Shown here: piece by piece, positions 6,547 through 13,971 of the stretch | Numbering within the stretch: position 1 is the first letter of the stretch | How the letters are laid out: each line of letters opens with the position of its first letter | Origin: CAYZZA01 sp964482685 | GTDB taxonomy: Bacteria; Bacillota; Bacilli; Lactobacillales; Carnobacteriaceae_A | Direction of reading: 5' to 3' | Length of the DNA: 15,965 bases | Assembly (NCBI GenBank): GCA_964482685.1 | Contig: CAYZZA010000026.1 | Coordinates: 1-15,965, forward strand | Notes under the pieces: model-generated | What the model was told of the DNA's origin: nothing | Databases searched by the model: none | Seen by the model: the letters and a program-made list of their open reading frames with translations, nothing else | Program-made: the position numbers and the translations under genes

Positions 6547-6912
6547 TTATTTTTTCTTTCCAGCGATTGAAGTTTTAGGACCTTTACGTGTGCGAGCATT
6601 GTTTTTCGTGTTTTGTCCACGAACAGGCAACTTACGGCGATGACGCACGCCTCTGTAAGAACCAATTTCCATTAGACGTTTTACGTCTTGGTTTTGCTCA
6701 CGACGAAGGTCTCCTTCGACTTTAAGTTTATCTATTTCTGCACGGACTGCGTCCAATTGATCGTTTGTCAATTCACGTACACGTGTATCTTCGGGCACAC
6801 CAGCATTTTTCAATACTTTTTGTGCGGTTGTTTTACCAATTCCAAAGATATATGTTAGTGAAATGACAACATGTTTGTCACGCGGAATATCTACACCAGC
6901 TATACGAGCCAT
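6547..6912 (-). CDS. rpsM: 30S ribosomal protein S13 (uS13)
   Basis: S13 is in the 30S head, forms intersubunit bridges to the 50S subunit and contacts P-site tRNA with its basic tail. The 121 residues begin MARIAGVDIPRDKHVVISLTYIFGIG, contain the GSYRGVRHRRKLPVRGQNTKNNARTRKG block and end in a lysine-rich tail. Start ATG 6912 has AGGAGG 10 nt upstream. It follows rpmJ by 34 nt and precedes rpsK by 41 nt. Confidence 0.98.
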   Translation of the reverse strand: MARIAGVDIPRDKHVVISLTYIFGIGKTTAQKVLKNAGVPEDTRVRELTNDQLDAVRAEIDKLKVEGDLRREQNQDVKRLMEIGSYRGVRHRRKLPVRGQNTKNNARTRKGPKTSIAGKKK

Positions 6913-6946
6913 TCAATTCACACCTCCTGAATATTTCCTATTAGTC

Positions 6947-7060
6947 TTATCCTTGACGCTGTTTATGTTTGGGATTTTCGCAAATCACCATGACGCGTCC
7001 TTTTCTACGAATGACTTTACATTTGTCACAAATCTTTTTAACGGATGGTCTTACTTTCAT
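6947..7060 (-). CDS. rpmJ: 50S ribosomal protein L36 (bL36), zinc-binding type
   Basis: I translated this short gene directly: 37 residues, MKVRPSVKKICDKCKVIRRK followed by a basic second half ending KHKQRQG. C11, C14, C27 and H32 form the CCCH zinc ribbon, so this is the zinc-dependent (C+) form. Start ATG 7060 has GAGGAGG 8 nt upstream and the stop is TAA at 6949-6947. L36 packs against 23S rRNA in the large subunit. It sits between infA and rpsM, its standard place. Many Firmicutes also carry a cysteine-free copy elsewhere for zinc shortage; none is in this window. Confidence 0.97.
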   Translation of the reverse strand: MKVRPSVKKICDKCKVIRRKGRVMVICENPKHKQRQG

Positions 7061-7095
7061 GAAATTCCCCTCCTCTTTTTTGGCGGAGTCTGTTG

Positions 7096-7314
7096 TTATT
7101 TAAAACGATAGGTAATCCGTCCACGGGTCAAATCGTATGGTGACATTTCAACTGTCACTTTATCTCCAGGTAGTATACGGATATAATTCATACGTATTTT
7201 TCCGGAAACGTGCGCGAGAATCTCGTGTCCGTTTTCCAGCTTTACATTAAACATTGCATTAGGCAGTGTATCAACGACGGTTCCTTCAATTTCAATCATA
7301 TCGTCCTTAGCCAT
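7096..7314 (-). CDS. infA: Translation initiation factor IF-1
   Basis: IF-1 is a single OB-fold domain that blocks the 30S A site during initiation and aids IF-2 and IF-3. The 72-residue product (MAKDDMIEIEGTVVDTLPNA, then FNVKLENGHEILAHVSGKIR, ending RGRITYRFK) has the exact family length and conserved blocks. Start ATG 7314 follows AAGGAGG by 7 nt. It lies 186 nt downstream of adk, the longest gap inside the superoperon, with a candidate promoter and leader hairpins, so infA and the genes after it may have an extra internal transcription start. Confidence 0.98.
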   Translation of the reverse strand: MAKDDMIEIEGTVVDTLPNAMFNVKLENGHEILAHVSGKIRMNYIRILPGDKVTVEMSPYDLTRGRITYRFK

Positions 7315-7354
7315 TCATTTTCCTCCTTATCACGGTGTTTTTGCAAAACAAAAC

Positions 7355-7417
7355 GTGAGAGTATGTCTCACTCATCGTATAATCAGTTTATACTTTTTGA
7401 GAACGTTTGTAGGAAAC
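7355..7417 (-). other. Tandem small hairpins in the infA leader
   Basis: Three inverted repeats follow each other on the minus strand, each with a 5-nt loop: 7417-7405 (GUUU-CCUAC-AAAC, 4 bp), 7393-7377 (GUAUAA-ACUGA-UUAUAC, 6 bp perfect) and 7371-7355 (GUGAGA-CAUAC-UCUCAC, 6 bp perfect). The last is followed by GUUUUGUUUUG, a weak U-rich run. A competing pairing (CACG 7357-7354 with CGUG 7334-7331, plus UUUUG with CAAAA) would break the last hairpin. I do not recognise a named RNA family; whether it is a leader switch, a partial terminator or only a processing site is unknown. Confidence 0.4.
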
Positions 7418-7429
7418 AATGCTCGGGAT

Positions 7430-7458
7430 AGTCTAACACACCAAACTCTTCATTTCAA
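7430..7458 (-). promoter_or_regulatory. Candidate internal promoter upstream of infA
   Basis: The minus strand has a -35 box TTGAAA (7458-7453, 5 of 6 matches), a 17-nt spacer, and the -10 box TAGACT (7435-7430, 4 of 6) with an extended -10 TG one base upstream. It lies in the 186-nt gap between adk and infA and would give a leader of about 108 nt. This suggests a separate start for infA-rpmJ-rpsM-rpsK-rpoA-rplQ. Confidence 0.55.
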
Positions 7459-7500
7459 CTACTCCTTGTACTCTCATGCATAGACTTTTTAAAAGGAAAA

Positions 7501-8160
7501 TTAATGAAGGCCAGCTTCAGAAATGATCGTTTGAATTGCTTGGAATACCGCATCTGGAGAGGCTTCTCCATCAACATTGTGTACAAGTCCTCGTTTTTTA
7601 TAAAAACGCAGCAATTCTTCGGTTTGTTTTGCATTTACTTCTATACGTGTGGCAACCGTTTCCGGTTTGTCATCTTCACGTTGGTGGAACTCGTGTCCCC
7701 CACAACGATCACATGTGCCTTCCACTTTTGTTGGGTGAGTAATCTTGTGATACACTTCACCACAATTTGAGCACATGAAACGACCGGTTAGTCGTTTCAA
7801 TAAGAGCTCTTTGCTGACTTCGATATTGATAACAGCATCGAGAGACTTATCCATGCTTGTTAAAATAGTTTCGAGTTTTTCAGCTTGTACCTCAGTTCTT
7901 GGAAACCCATCGAGTAAAAATCCTTTTTCTGCATCTTTTTCTTCGAGACGTTCTTTGACAATGCCTACTGTAACATCATCTGGAACAAGTCCACCCGCAT
8001 CCATATACGCTTTGGCTTCCAACCCAAGTTGGGAGCCATTTTTGATGGCTGCACGGAACATATCTCCCGTTGAAATATGAGGGATTCCGTAAGTTTCTAC
8101 GATTTTACTTGATTGAGTTCCTTTTCCAGCACCTGGCAATCCCATTAAAATCAATTTCAT
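7501..8160 (-). CDS. adk: Adenylate kinase, zinc-LID type
   Basis: Adenylate kinase interconverts ATP + AMP and two ADP in the cytoplasm, setting adenylate energy charge. The 219-residue protein has the P-loop GLPGAGKGT (7-15), the AMP-binding STGDMFR (30-36), GFPRT (85-89) and the long LID domain. The LID carries four cysteines, C130, C133, C150 and C153, the structural zinc site typical of Gram-positive enzymes. Start ATG 8160 has GGGAGG about 11 nt upstream. It lies 64 nt after secY, the classic order. Unlike Bacillus subtilis, no methionine aminopeptidase gene (map) follows, so infA comes next. Confidence 0.98.
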   Translation of the reverse strand: MKLILMGLPGAGKGTQSSKIVETYGIPHISTGDMFRAAIKNGSQLGLEAKAYMDAGGLVPDDVTVGIVKERLEEKDAEKGFLLDGFPRTEVQAEKLETILTSMDKSLDAVINIEVSKELLLKRLTGRFMCSNCGEVYHKITHPTKVEGTCDRCGGHEFHQREDDKPETVATRIEVNAKQTEELLRFYKKRGLVHNVDGEASPDAVFQAIQTIISEAGLH

Positions 8161-8224
8161 TCTTATGATTTCCTCCCTTTATTATGATAAGAAAACGACC
8201 GCAGAAAAATTTCTGTGCGTAGTC

Positions 8225-9517
8225 TTATTCAATAAAGCCTTGGTATTGTTTCTTGCTTAGCAGTCCTTCTAATTCACGGACAGATTCCAATGCAACTCCT
8301 ACTACAATGAGAAGACTGGTTCCACCTAAAGAAACAGAACTAGGTAAGTTCCATAGCTTGGAGGCAACGATTGGCAAAATAGAAATAAATGCCAGATACA
8401 CTGCTCCTACCGTACTGAGGCGAACAAGAAGTTTTCCGATGAAATTTTCTGTCGGCTTTCCAGGACGTACACTTGGAATATACCCTCCTTGTTTTTGAAG
8501 GTTTTCCGCTGCTTTTTCAGGATTGACCTGAATAAAAGCATAAAAGAAGGTAAAGACAACAATCAACACAGTGTACAATAAAGCCCCTAAAGGCTCTTGT
8601 AAGTTAAATATCGAAGTGAGTACTTGATACCACCCTGCACTCCCATACGTCTGGGCAAAATACCCTAAGATAATTTGCGGAGTCATCAAAAACGAACTCG
8701 CGAAAATAACAGGAATGACTCCCGCTGAGTTGACCTTTAACGGCAACATCGCACTTTGACTAGATCCTGATACGCGTTTTGTGTATTGGATAGGGATTTC
8801 ACGTCGGGCATCTTCAATGTAAATAATGGCAATCGTTAAAAGAACAAAAGAGAGGAAGATGGCAATAGAGAACAAAATCGCTTTCGTGAGTTCGTCTCCA
8901 GCATTACGAATTTGAACATTATAAAAGCTCATTAAATCATCTGGTATGCGAGCCACAATCCCCGTGAAGATAATCAAGGAGATTCCGTTCCCAAACCCAC
9001 TAACGGTAATCTGTTCTCCAAGCCACATTACTAACATCGTTCCTGCAGTTAATACAACCGCAATAATCAGATACGAGGTTATGCTTGGGTTGCGAACAAG
9101 TCCCAAATCAGTTAAGGCATTAAATCCAAATGAAATTCCCAATGCTTGTGCAAAAGCCAATACAATTGTTAAATAACGAGTTGCTTGGTTTAGCTTTCTA
9201 CGTCCCACTTCTCCTTGGTCTGCCCATTCTTTGAACTTAGGAAGAATATCCATTTGAAGAAGTTCGACTACAATCGATGCTGTAATATAGGGTGAAACTC
9301 CAAGTGCAAAAATTGAATAACTACTTAGAGCTCCTCCACCAAACGTATCGAGCAAGTTGAACAGACCGGATCCGGACAAATCTTTCAATGCAGAAGCATT
9401 TACACCTGGTACGGTGATATGAGTTCCTATACGGAAAATAATCAAAATCATTAACGTATATAAAATCCTACTTCGTATGTCTTTTTCTCTGAATGCGTCT
9501 TTCAACAATGTCAACAT
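8225..9517 (-). CDS. secY: Protein translocase subunit SecY
   Basis: SecY forms the protein-conducting pore of the Sec translocon in the cytoplasmic membrane, with SecE and SecG, driven by SecA. The 430-residue product has the family length and about ten hydrophobic segments, beginning with the one at about 19-37 (LYTLMILIIFRIGTHI). GSGLFNLLDTFGGGALSSYS is the plug region, FGNGISLIIFTGI a conserved helix, and PEKAAENLQKQGGYIPSVRPG the cytoplasmic C5 loop. Its ATG overlaps the rplO stop by one base (TAATG), so it is translationally coupled to L15. A second, accessory SecY2 is excluded by context and length. Confidence 0.98.
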   Translation of the reverse strand: MLTLLKDAFREKDIRSRILYTLMILIIFRIGTHITVPGVNASALKDLSGSGLFNLLDTFGGGALSSYSIFALGVSPYITASIVVELLQMDILPKFKEWADQGEVGRRKLNQATRYLTIVLAFAQALGISFGFNALTDLGLVRNPSITSYLIIAVVLTAGTMLVMWLGEQITVSGFGNGISLIIFTGIVARIPDDLMSFYNVQIRNAGDELTKAILFSIAIFLSFVLLTIAIIYIEDARREIPIQYTKRVSGSSQSAMLPLKVNSAGVIPVIFASSFLMTPQIILGYFAQTYGSAGWYQVLTSIFNLQEPLGALLYTVLIVVFTFFYAFIQVNPEKAAENLQKQGGYIPSVRPGKPTENFIGKLLVRLSTVGAVYLAFISILPIVASKLWNLPSSVSLGGTSLLIVVGVALESVRELEGLLSKKQYQGFIE

Positions 9518-9957
9518 TAAATCACCTCAACCGTCCCACCAGCAGCTTCGATTGCATCTTTAGCTGCTTTAGAGAACTTGTGAGCTTTAACGGTTAATTT
9601 GTGTTCTACTTTCCCGTTTGCAAGCACTTTGATTCCGGATTTTTCATCTTTGATGATTCCAGTTTCAACAAGCAATGCTGGAGAAATTTCTGTACCTTCT
9701 TCGAAACGGTTTAAAACATCTAGGTTTACGACTGCATAGTCTTTGCGGTTAATGTTTGTAAATCCACGTTTTGGCAATCTTTGGAATAATGGTGTTTGTC
9801 CACCTTCAAATCCCAAACGTGTGCCTCCACCTGAACGTGCTTTTTGACCTTTGTGACCTCGACCAGATGTTTTTCCTCGACCAGAAGAGTTTCCACGACC
9901 TACACGATGACGTGTTTTGCGTGATCCTTCTGCAGGTTGTAATTCATGAAGTTTCAT
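9517..9957 (-). CDS. rplO: 50S ribosomal protein L15 (uL15)
   Basis: L15 is a late-assembly large-subunit protein with a long extension threading through 23S rRNA. The 146-residue product begins MKLHELQPAEGSRKTRHRVG, then has a glycine/arginine-rich stretch (RGNSSGRGKTSGRGHKGQKA) and GFEGGQTPLFQRLPKRGF. The frame opens earlier at a TTG (9978), but ATG 9957, 11 nt after GGAGG, gives the family start. It lies 45 nt after rpmD and overlaps secY by one base. Confidence 0.97.
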   Translation of the reverse strand: MKLHELQPAEGSRKTRHRVGRGNSSGRGKTSGRGHKGQKARSGGGTRLGFEGGQTPLFQRLPKRGFTNINRKDYAVVNLDVLNRFEEGTEISPALLVETGIIKDEKSGIKVLANGKVEHKLTVKAHKFSKAAKDAIEAAGGTVEVI

Positions 9958-10002
9958 AAAACTTGGCACCTCCTTCAATTATTCTCACTGTTTATATACA
10001 AC

Positions 10003-10182
10003 TTAAATTTCTTTTACTTCCACTAAGTGGGACACAGTGTTGATCATGCCTCGAACGGCTTCATTGTCAGATTGTACAGATGTTGAGTTGATTTTTTTCA
10101 AACCCAATGTCTTTACAGTATCGCGCTGATTTTGAGTACTTCCGATGACACTGCGTTTTAAAGTAATTTCTAACTTGGCCAT
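10003..10182 (-). CDS. rpmD: 50S ribosomal protein L30 (uL30)
   Basis: I translated this short gene directly: 59 residues, starting MAKLEITLKRSVIGSTQNQR, with TVKTLGLKKINSTSV in the middle and ending SHLVEVKEI before TAA. That is the bacterial L30 length and pattern (LKRS.IG....Q..T...LGL.K). Start ATG 10182 has AAGGGGG 6 nt upstream, overlapping the rpsE stop codon region. It lies 11 nt after rpsE and before rplO, its standard place in the spc operon. Confidence 0.97.
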   Translation of the reverse strand: MAKLEITLKRSVIGSTQNQRDTVKTLGLKKINSTSVQSDNEAVRGMINTVSHLVEVKEI

Positions 10183-10193
10183 GGTGGTCCCCC

Positions 10194-10694
10194 TTACCCT
10201 AATAATTCTTCCACAGTTAAACCGCGGAGTTTAGCAACGTCTTCTGCACGTTTCAATTGAGTTAATCCTTCAATTGTTGCGTTTACCATGTTTACAGGAG
10301 TACTTGAACCAAGTGATTTACTTGTAATGTCTTGAATTCCTGCAAGCTCTAGTACCGCACGAACAGGTCCACCAGCCGATACTCCAGAACCGGCAACAGC
10401 TGGTTTCATTAGCACACGACCACCGCTATGGCGTCCGATTACTTGGTGAGGAATTGTTGTTCCAACCATTGGAACTTGAATTAAGTTCTTTTTAGCAACT
10501 TCAATTGCTTTACGGATAGCTTCAGGAATTTCTTGTGCTTTTCCTGTACCGAAACCAACATGTCCATTTCTATCTCCAACAACTACTAGAGCAGAAAAAC
10601 GTAGACGACGTCCACCTTTAACAACTTTAGTTACACGGTTGATTGTTACTAAACGATCTTCTAAATCAATTTTTGACGGATCGATGTAAGTCAT
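10194..10694 (-). CDS. rpsE: 30S ribosomal protein S5 (uS5)
   Basis: S5 lines the mRNA entry tunnel of the 30S subunit and affects decoding accuracy. The 166-residue product has the N-terminal double-stranded RNA-binding-like domain (LEDRLVTINRVTKVVKGGRR, then FSALVVVGDRNGHVGFGTGKA) and the C-terminal GVSAGGPVRAVLELAGI and KSLGSSTPVNMVNAT blocks. The VVKGGRR loop at about residues 24-30, where spectinomycin resistance changes arise in the family, looks wild-type. It is 21 nt after rplR. Confidence 0.98.
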   Translation of the reverse strand: MTYIDPSKIDLEDRLVTINRVTKVVKGGRRLRFSALVVVGDRNGHVGFGTGKAQEIPEAIRKAIEVAKKNLIQVPMVGTTIPHQVIGRHSGGRVLMKPAVAGSGVSAGGPVRAVLELAGIQDITSKSLGSSTPVNMVNATIEGLTQLKRAEDVAKLRGLTVEELLG

Positions 10695-10715
10695 GTAAGA
10701 TTTCTCCTCCTTTTC

Positions 10716-11072
10716 TTAGAAATCCAATCCATTTTCACGGGCTGCTTCAGCTAATGCTTTAACCCGTCCATGATATTGGTATCCTCCACGGTCAAATACA
10801 ACCGCAGAAATGTTTTTTTCTTTTCCACGCTCGGCAATTAGTTTCCCGATTGCTGCTGCTTGTTCTGTTTTTGCAGTTTCTGACACATCTTTATCTAATG
10901 TAGACGCACTTGCGAGCGTTACACCCTCTACGTCATCAATTAATTGAGCGTAGATGTTTTTGTTAGAACGAAATACGTTCAAACGTGGGCACTCTGCAGT
11001 ACCAGAAAGCTTTCTTCGGACACGATTGTGTCGTTTTTGACGCAATTTGTTTCTGTCTGGTTTTTTAATCAC
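10716..11072 (-). CDS. rplR: 50S ribosomal protein L18 (uL18)
   Basis: L18 binds 5S rRNA together with L5 in the central protuberance. The product shows RQKRHNRVRRKLSGTAECPRLNVFRSNKNIYAQLIDD, VFDRGGYQYHGRVKALAEAARENGL and other family blocks. I place the start at GTG 11072, giving 118 residues as in related species. An in-frame GTG at 11081 is part of the GAGGTGA ribosome binding site itself and would not be usable. It lies 46 nt after rplF. Confidence 0.95.
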   Translation of the reverse strand: MIKKPDRNKLRQKRHNRVRRKLSGTAECPRLNVFRSNKNIYAQLIDDVEGVTLASASTLDKDVSETAKTEQAAAIGKLIAERGKEKNISAVVFDRGGYQYHGRVKALAEAARENGLDF

Positions 11073-11118
11073 AATGGTCACCTCTTTTTATGTTTGCTAA
11101 CAGGCAATTAAGGAAAGA

Positions 11119-11655
11119 TTATTTCCCTGTTTTACCTTCTTTGCGACGTACGTGTTCATCTTGGTAACGAATTCCTTTGCCTTTGTATGGCTCTGGAGGA
11201 CGTACAGCGCGGATGTTGGCTGCTAACGCTCCAACTGCTTGTTTGTTGATTCCTTTTACAACAATAACTGTGTTTTTAGGAACTTCAACTGTCAAGTCAT
11301 CTCCTTGTTCAAATTCAACAGGGTGAGATAGACCTACGTTTAATACAAGTTTTGAACCTTGCAATTGTGCACGGTAACCAACACCATTAAGTTCTAATGT
11401 TTTCTGGAAACCTTTTGTCACACCTTCCACCATGTTATCAACTAATGAACGTGTTGTTCCATGAATGGTTTTCATTTTCTTTGAATCATTTGGGCGAACA
11501 ACGTTTAGTTCATTGCCTTCAATGTTCAATGTCATGTCACTACTAATTTCTTGTGTCAATTCACCTTGAGGTCCTTTGACAGTAACCTCGTTTCCATTTT
11601 GAGTCACAGTGACTCCTTCTGGAATAGTGATCACTTTTTTACCAATTCGGCTCAC
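11119..11655 (-). CDS. rplF: 50S ribosomal protein L6 (uL6)
   Basis: L6 sits near the factor-binding (GTPase) site of the 50S subunit next to the sarcin-ricin loop. The 178-residue product starts (M)SRIGKKVITIPEGVTVTQNG, has the duplicated L6 fold, and ends with RAVRPPEPYKGKGIRYQDEHVRRKEGKTGK, the conserved C-terminal rRNA-binding block. The start is GTG 11655, 8 nt after GGAGG; the frame reaches further upstream but that extension overlaps the ribosome binding site. The gap after rpsH is 30 nt. Confidence 0.96.
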   Translation of the reverse strand: MSRIGKKVITIPEGVTVTQNGNEVTVKGPQGELTQEISSDMTLNIEGNELNVVRPNDSKKMKTIHGTTRSLVDNMVEGVTKGFQKTLELNGVGYRAQLQGSKLVLNVGLSHPVEFEQGDDLTVEVPKNTVIVVKGINKQAVGALAANIRAVRPPEPYKGKGIRYQDEHVRRKEGKTGK

Positions 11656-11685
11656 AGCGGGCACCTCCTTAATCAATTCGATATA

Positions 11686-12084
11686 TTACCAAACGTAAGC
11701 GAGTACTTCTCCACCTACGTGTTTGGCTCTTGCTACTTTATCTGTACATACGCCATCTGAAGTTGAAACGAGTGCAACGCCTAAACCGTTAAGTACTTTA
11801 GGCATTTCATCTGCGTTTACATATACACGCAGACCTGGTTTGGAAATACGTTTCAATCCGGATATTACACGCTCGTTATTTTGACCATATTTCATGAAAA
11901 TGCGGATAATCCCTTGTTTGTCATCGTTGATGAACTCAACATTTTTGATAAATCCTTCATTTTTTAAAATAGTAGCCAAATCTTTTTTTAATTTGGATGC
12001 GGGAATCTCAACTGTTGTGTGACGTGCAGAGTTTGCATTTCGTATACGAGTTAAGAAATCAGCAATCGGATCTGTCATGACCAT
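11686..12084 (-). CDS. rpsH: 30S ribosomal protein S8 (uS8)
   Basis: S8 is a primary 16S rRNA-binding protein of the 30S body, and in E. coli it represses the spc operon. The 132-residue product begins MVMTDPIADFLTRIRNAN and ends with VSTSDGVCTDKVARAKHVGGEVLAYVW, the conserved RNA-binding C-terminus. Two ATGs are possible (12084 and two codons later); the first has GGAGG 10 nt upstream and matches the Bacillus MVMTDP start. I do not see a clear S8-type repressor fold in this window, but I could not search for one. Confidence 0.97.
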   Translation of the reverse strand: MVMTDPIADFLTRIRNANSARHTTVEIPASKLKKDLATILKNEGFIKNVEFINDDKQGIIRIFMKYGQNNERVISGLKRISKPGLRVYVNADEMPKVLNGLGVALVSTSDGVCTDKVARAKHVGGEVLAYVW

Positions 12085-12124
12085 TCGATGTAGTCCTCCT
12101 TTTTACAGCTTTTATTCTTGAATA

Positions 12125-12310
12125 TTACCAGCTTGCTTTTTTCAAGCCTGGGATTTGACCCTTGTAGGCGAATTCGCGTAAGCAAATACGACATAATTTA
12201 AATTTTCTGTAGACGGAGTGTGGACGTCCACAATTTTCGCAACGGGTATATTCCTGAGTTGAAAACTTGGCTGGTTTTTTGTTTTTTTCGATCATTGCTT
12301 TTTTAGCCAT
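12125..12310 (-). CDS. rpsN: 30S ribosomal protein S14, zinc type (uS14)
   Basis: S14 joins late in assembly of the 30S head. The 61-residue form has the zinc ribbon C24-x2-C27 and C40-x2-C43, within YTRCENCGRP and KLCRICLREFAYKGQIPG. The reading frame stays open 30 codons upstream into the end of rplE, but ATG 12310, preceded by AAGGAGG, gives the standard MAKKAMIEKNKKPAKF start. It sits between rplE and rpsH as in Firmicutes generally, where this copy is also called rpsZ or rpsN1. A longer zinc-free paralogue often exists elsewhere. Confidence 0.96.
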   Translation of the reverse strand: MAKKAMIEKNKKPAKFSTQEYTRCENCGRPHSVYRKFKLCRICLREFAYKGQIPGLKKASW

Positions 12311-12335
12311 TTCTACTTGTACCCTCCTTGTGGAT

Positions 12336-12875
12336 TTATTTTTGGAACGGCATTCCAAGTTGTCCGAGTAATTCACGAGCTTCTTCATCGGTTTGGGCAC
12401 TTGTTACAATAACAATATCCATACCGCGAACTTTGTCTACTTTATCGTAATCGATTTCTGGGAAAATAAGTTGTTCCTTCACACCTAATGTGTAGTTTCC
12501 ACGTCCGTCGAAAGCATTTTTGCTTACACCACGGAAGTCACGAACACGTGGAAGGGCAACAGTAACTAATTTGTCTAAAAAGTCATACATGCGTTCACCG
12601 CGAAGTGTAACTTTTGTACCGATTGGCATTCCTTCACGCAAACGGAAACCAGCGATAGACTTTTTAGCCTTTGTTACAATCGGTTTTTGTCCAACAATTA
12701 GTGTTAATTCTTCCATTGCTTTGTCTAAACTCTTTGTGTTTGCAACAGCGTCACCAACACCCATGTTTACAACAATTTTTTCAATTTTTGGTGCTTGCAT
12801 AATGGATGAGTATTCAAACTTCTCAACTAATGAAGTACGTACTTCATTCATGTATCTCTCTTTGAGGCGATTCAT
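12336..12875 (-). CDS. rplE: 50S ribosomal protein L5 (uL5)
   Basis: L5 binds 5S rRNA and forms a bridge from the central protuberance to the 30S head, contacting P-site tRNA. The 179-residue product begins MNRLKERYMNEVRTSLVEKF, has KIEKIVVNMGVGDA, KAKKSIAGFRLREGMPIG.KVTLRG and the DFRGVSKNAFDGRGNYTLGVKEQ block, and ends LGMPFQK. Length and start match other Firmicutes. It is 29 nt after rplX. Confidence 0.98.
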   Translation of the reverse strand: MNRLKERYMNEVRTSLVEKFEYSSIMQAPKIEKIVVNMGVGDAVANTKSLDKAMEELTLIVGQKPIVTKAKKSIAGFRLREGMPIGTKVTLRGERMYDFLDKLVTVALPRVRDFRGVSKNAFDGRGNYTLGVKEQLIFPEIDYDKVDKVRGMDIVIVTSAQTDEEARELLGQLGMPFQK

Positions 12876-12904
12876 AAAGGTGAGTCCCTCCTTCCTAATC
12901 TATT

Positions 12905-13210
12905 TTATAAAGCATTGCCTGTTTTTTTAGAAAAGCGAACTTTTTTGTCATTTTCTATTTTAAAGCCAACTTTTGTTGGTAGGCCATTGGATGGATCAAC
13001 GAGCATAACGTTTGAAACATGAATAGGTGCTTCTGTTTCAAGTATGCCTCCTTGTGCATCTGTACCACTTGGGCGGACATGTTTTTTCATAAGGTTTAGA
13101 CCCTCAACGATGACACGGTCTTTATTAGGGAGTGTTTTTAACACGATACCTTCTTTACCTTTGTCTTTACCTGTTGTGATCAGGACTTTGTCCCCTGTTT
13201 TGATAATCAT
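12905..13210 (-). CDS. rplX: 50S ribosomal protein L24 (uL24)
   Basis: L24 is one of the first proteins to bind 23S rRNA and starts 50S assembly; it lies near the tunnel exit. The 101-residue product has the KOW motif near the N-terminus (TGDKVLITTGKDKGKEGIV), then EGLNLMKKHVRPS and the APIHVSNVMLVDP block. ATG 13210 is the start, 11 nt after GGAGG; an in-frame GTG at 13222 falls within the ribosome binding site. It follows rplN by 35 nt. Confidence 0.97.
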   Translation of the reverse strand: MIIKTGDKVLITTGKDKGKEGIVLKTLPNKDRVIVEGLNLMKKHVRPSGTDAQGGILETEAPIHVSNVMLVDPSNGLPTKVGFKIENDKKVRFSKKTGNAL

Positions 13211-13245
13211 TTTTGCGTGCACCTCCTAGGAGCAGATTGTATTTA

Positions 13246-13614
13246 TTATAATACTTCCGGAGCTAGAGAAATAATTCTCATGAAGTTATTTTCGCGCAAC
13301 TCACGGGCAACTGGTCCAAAGATACGTGTTCCACGTGGAGCTTTGTCATCACGGATGATAACGCAGGCATTTTCGTCAAACTTGATGTATGAACCATCAC
13401 TGCGTCGAGCACCTGACTTTGTACGAACAATAACAGCACGTACAACTTCACCTTTTTTGACAACGCCACCAGGTGTTGCATGTTTAACAGTTACCACAAC
13501 TTCGTCACCGATGTTTGCTACTTTACGGCCTGAACCGCCAAGTACTTTAATTACTAAAACTTCTTGCGCTCCTGAGTTGTCAGCAACTCTCATACGACTT
13601 TCTTGTTGAATCAC
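13246..13614 (-). CDS. rplN: 50S ribosomal protein L14 (uL14)
   Basis: L14 lies on the subunit interface and forms an intersubunit bridge to 16S rRNA; it is also the docking site of the silencing factor RsfS in the family. The 122 residues (MIQQESRMRVADNSGAQEVL, then VKHATPGGVVKKGEVVRAVIVRT, ending ISLAPEVL) match the family length. The start is GTG at 13614, 8 nt after GGAGG. It is 53 nt after rpsQ. Confidence 0.98.
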   Translation of the reverse strand: MIQQESRMRVADNSGAQEVLVIKVLGGSGRKVANIGDEVVVTVKHATPGGVVKKGEVVRAVIVRTKSGARRSDGSYIKFDENACVIIRDDKAPRGTRIFGPVARELRENNFMRIISLAPEVL

Positions 13615-13667
13615 GTTGGGATCCTCCTTTCGAACTCAAAAAATGTAGTCCGTCTTTTCAGTGTTGC

Positions 13668-13934
13668 TTATACAGTTTCGATTTTGTTTACCACTTCAAG
13701 TAAACGGAAACGTTTGTCTTTTGACAATGGACGAGTTTCCATTATTTTGACTGTATCGCCAACATTGGCACTATTGTTTTCATCGTGCGCTTTGTAACGC
13801 TTGGAATACTTGATACGCTTGCCATACATTTTGTGTTGTTTTTGTGTAGACACTTCTACCACAATTGTTTTTTCCATTTTATCGGAAACAACAATACCTT
13901 GATACACTTTGCGTTCATTACGTTCTGTGCTCAT
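13668..13934 (-). CDS. rpsQ: 30S ribosomal protein S17 (uS17)
   Basis: S17 is a primary 16S rRNA-binding OB-fold protein of the 30S body. The 88-residue product begins MSTERNERKVYQGIVVSDKM and has the KTIVVEV, YGKRIKYSKRYKAHDE and ETRPLSKDKRFRLLEVV blocks. ATG 13934, about 10 nt after GGAGG, is chosen over an upstream in-frame ATG that precedes that ribosome binding site. It follows rpmC by 37 nt. Confidence 0.97.
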   Translation of the reverse strand: MSTERNERKVYQGIVVSDKMEKTIVVEVSTQKQHKMYGKRIKYSKRYKAHDENNSANVGDTVKIMETRPLSKDKRFRLLEVVNKIETV

Positions 13935-13971
13935 TCTGGCTTGTCCTCCTTTTACATTCATTCAAGTTTTT

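Noticed and set aside
12520..12930. Plus-strand open frame of 136 codons antisense to rplE
   Set aside because: Antisense shadow of a conserved gene; no start signal.
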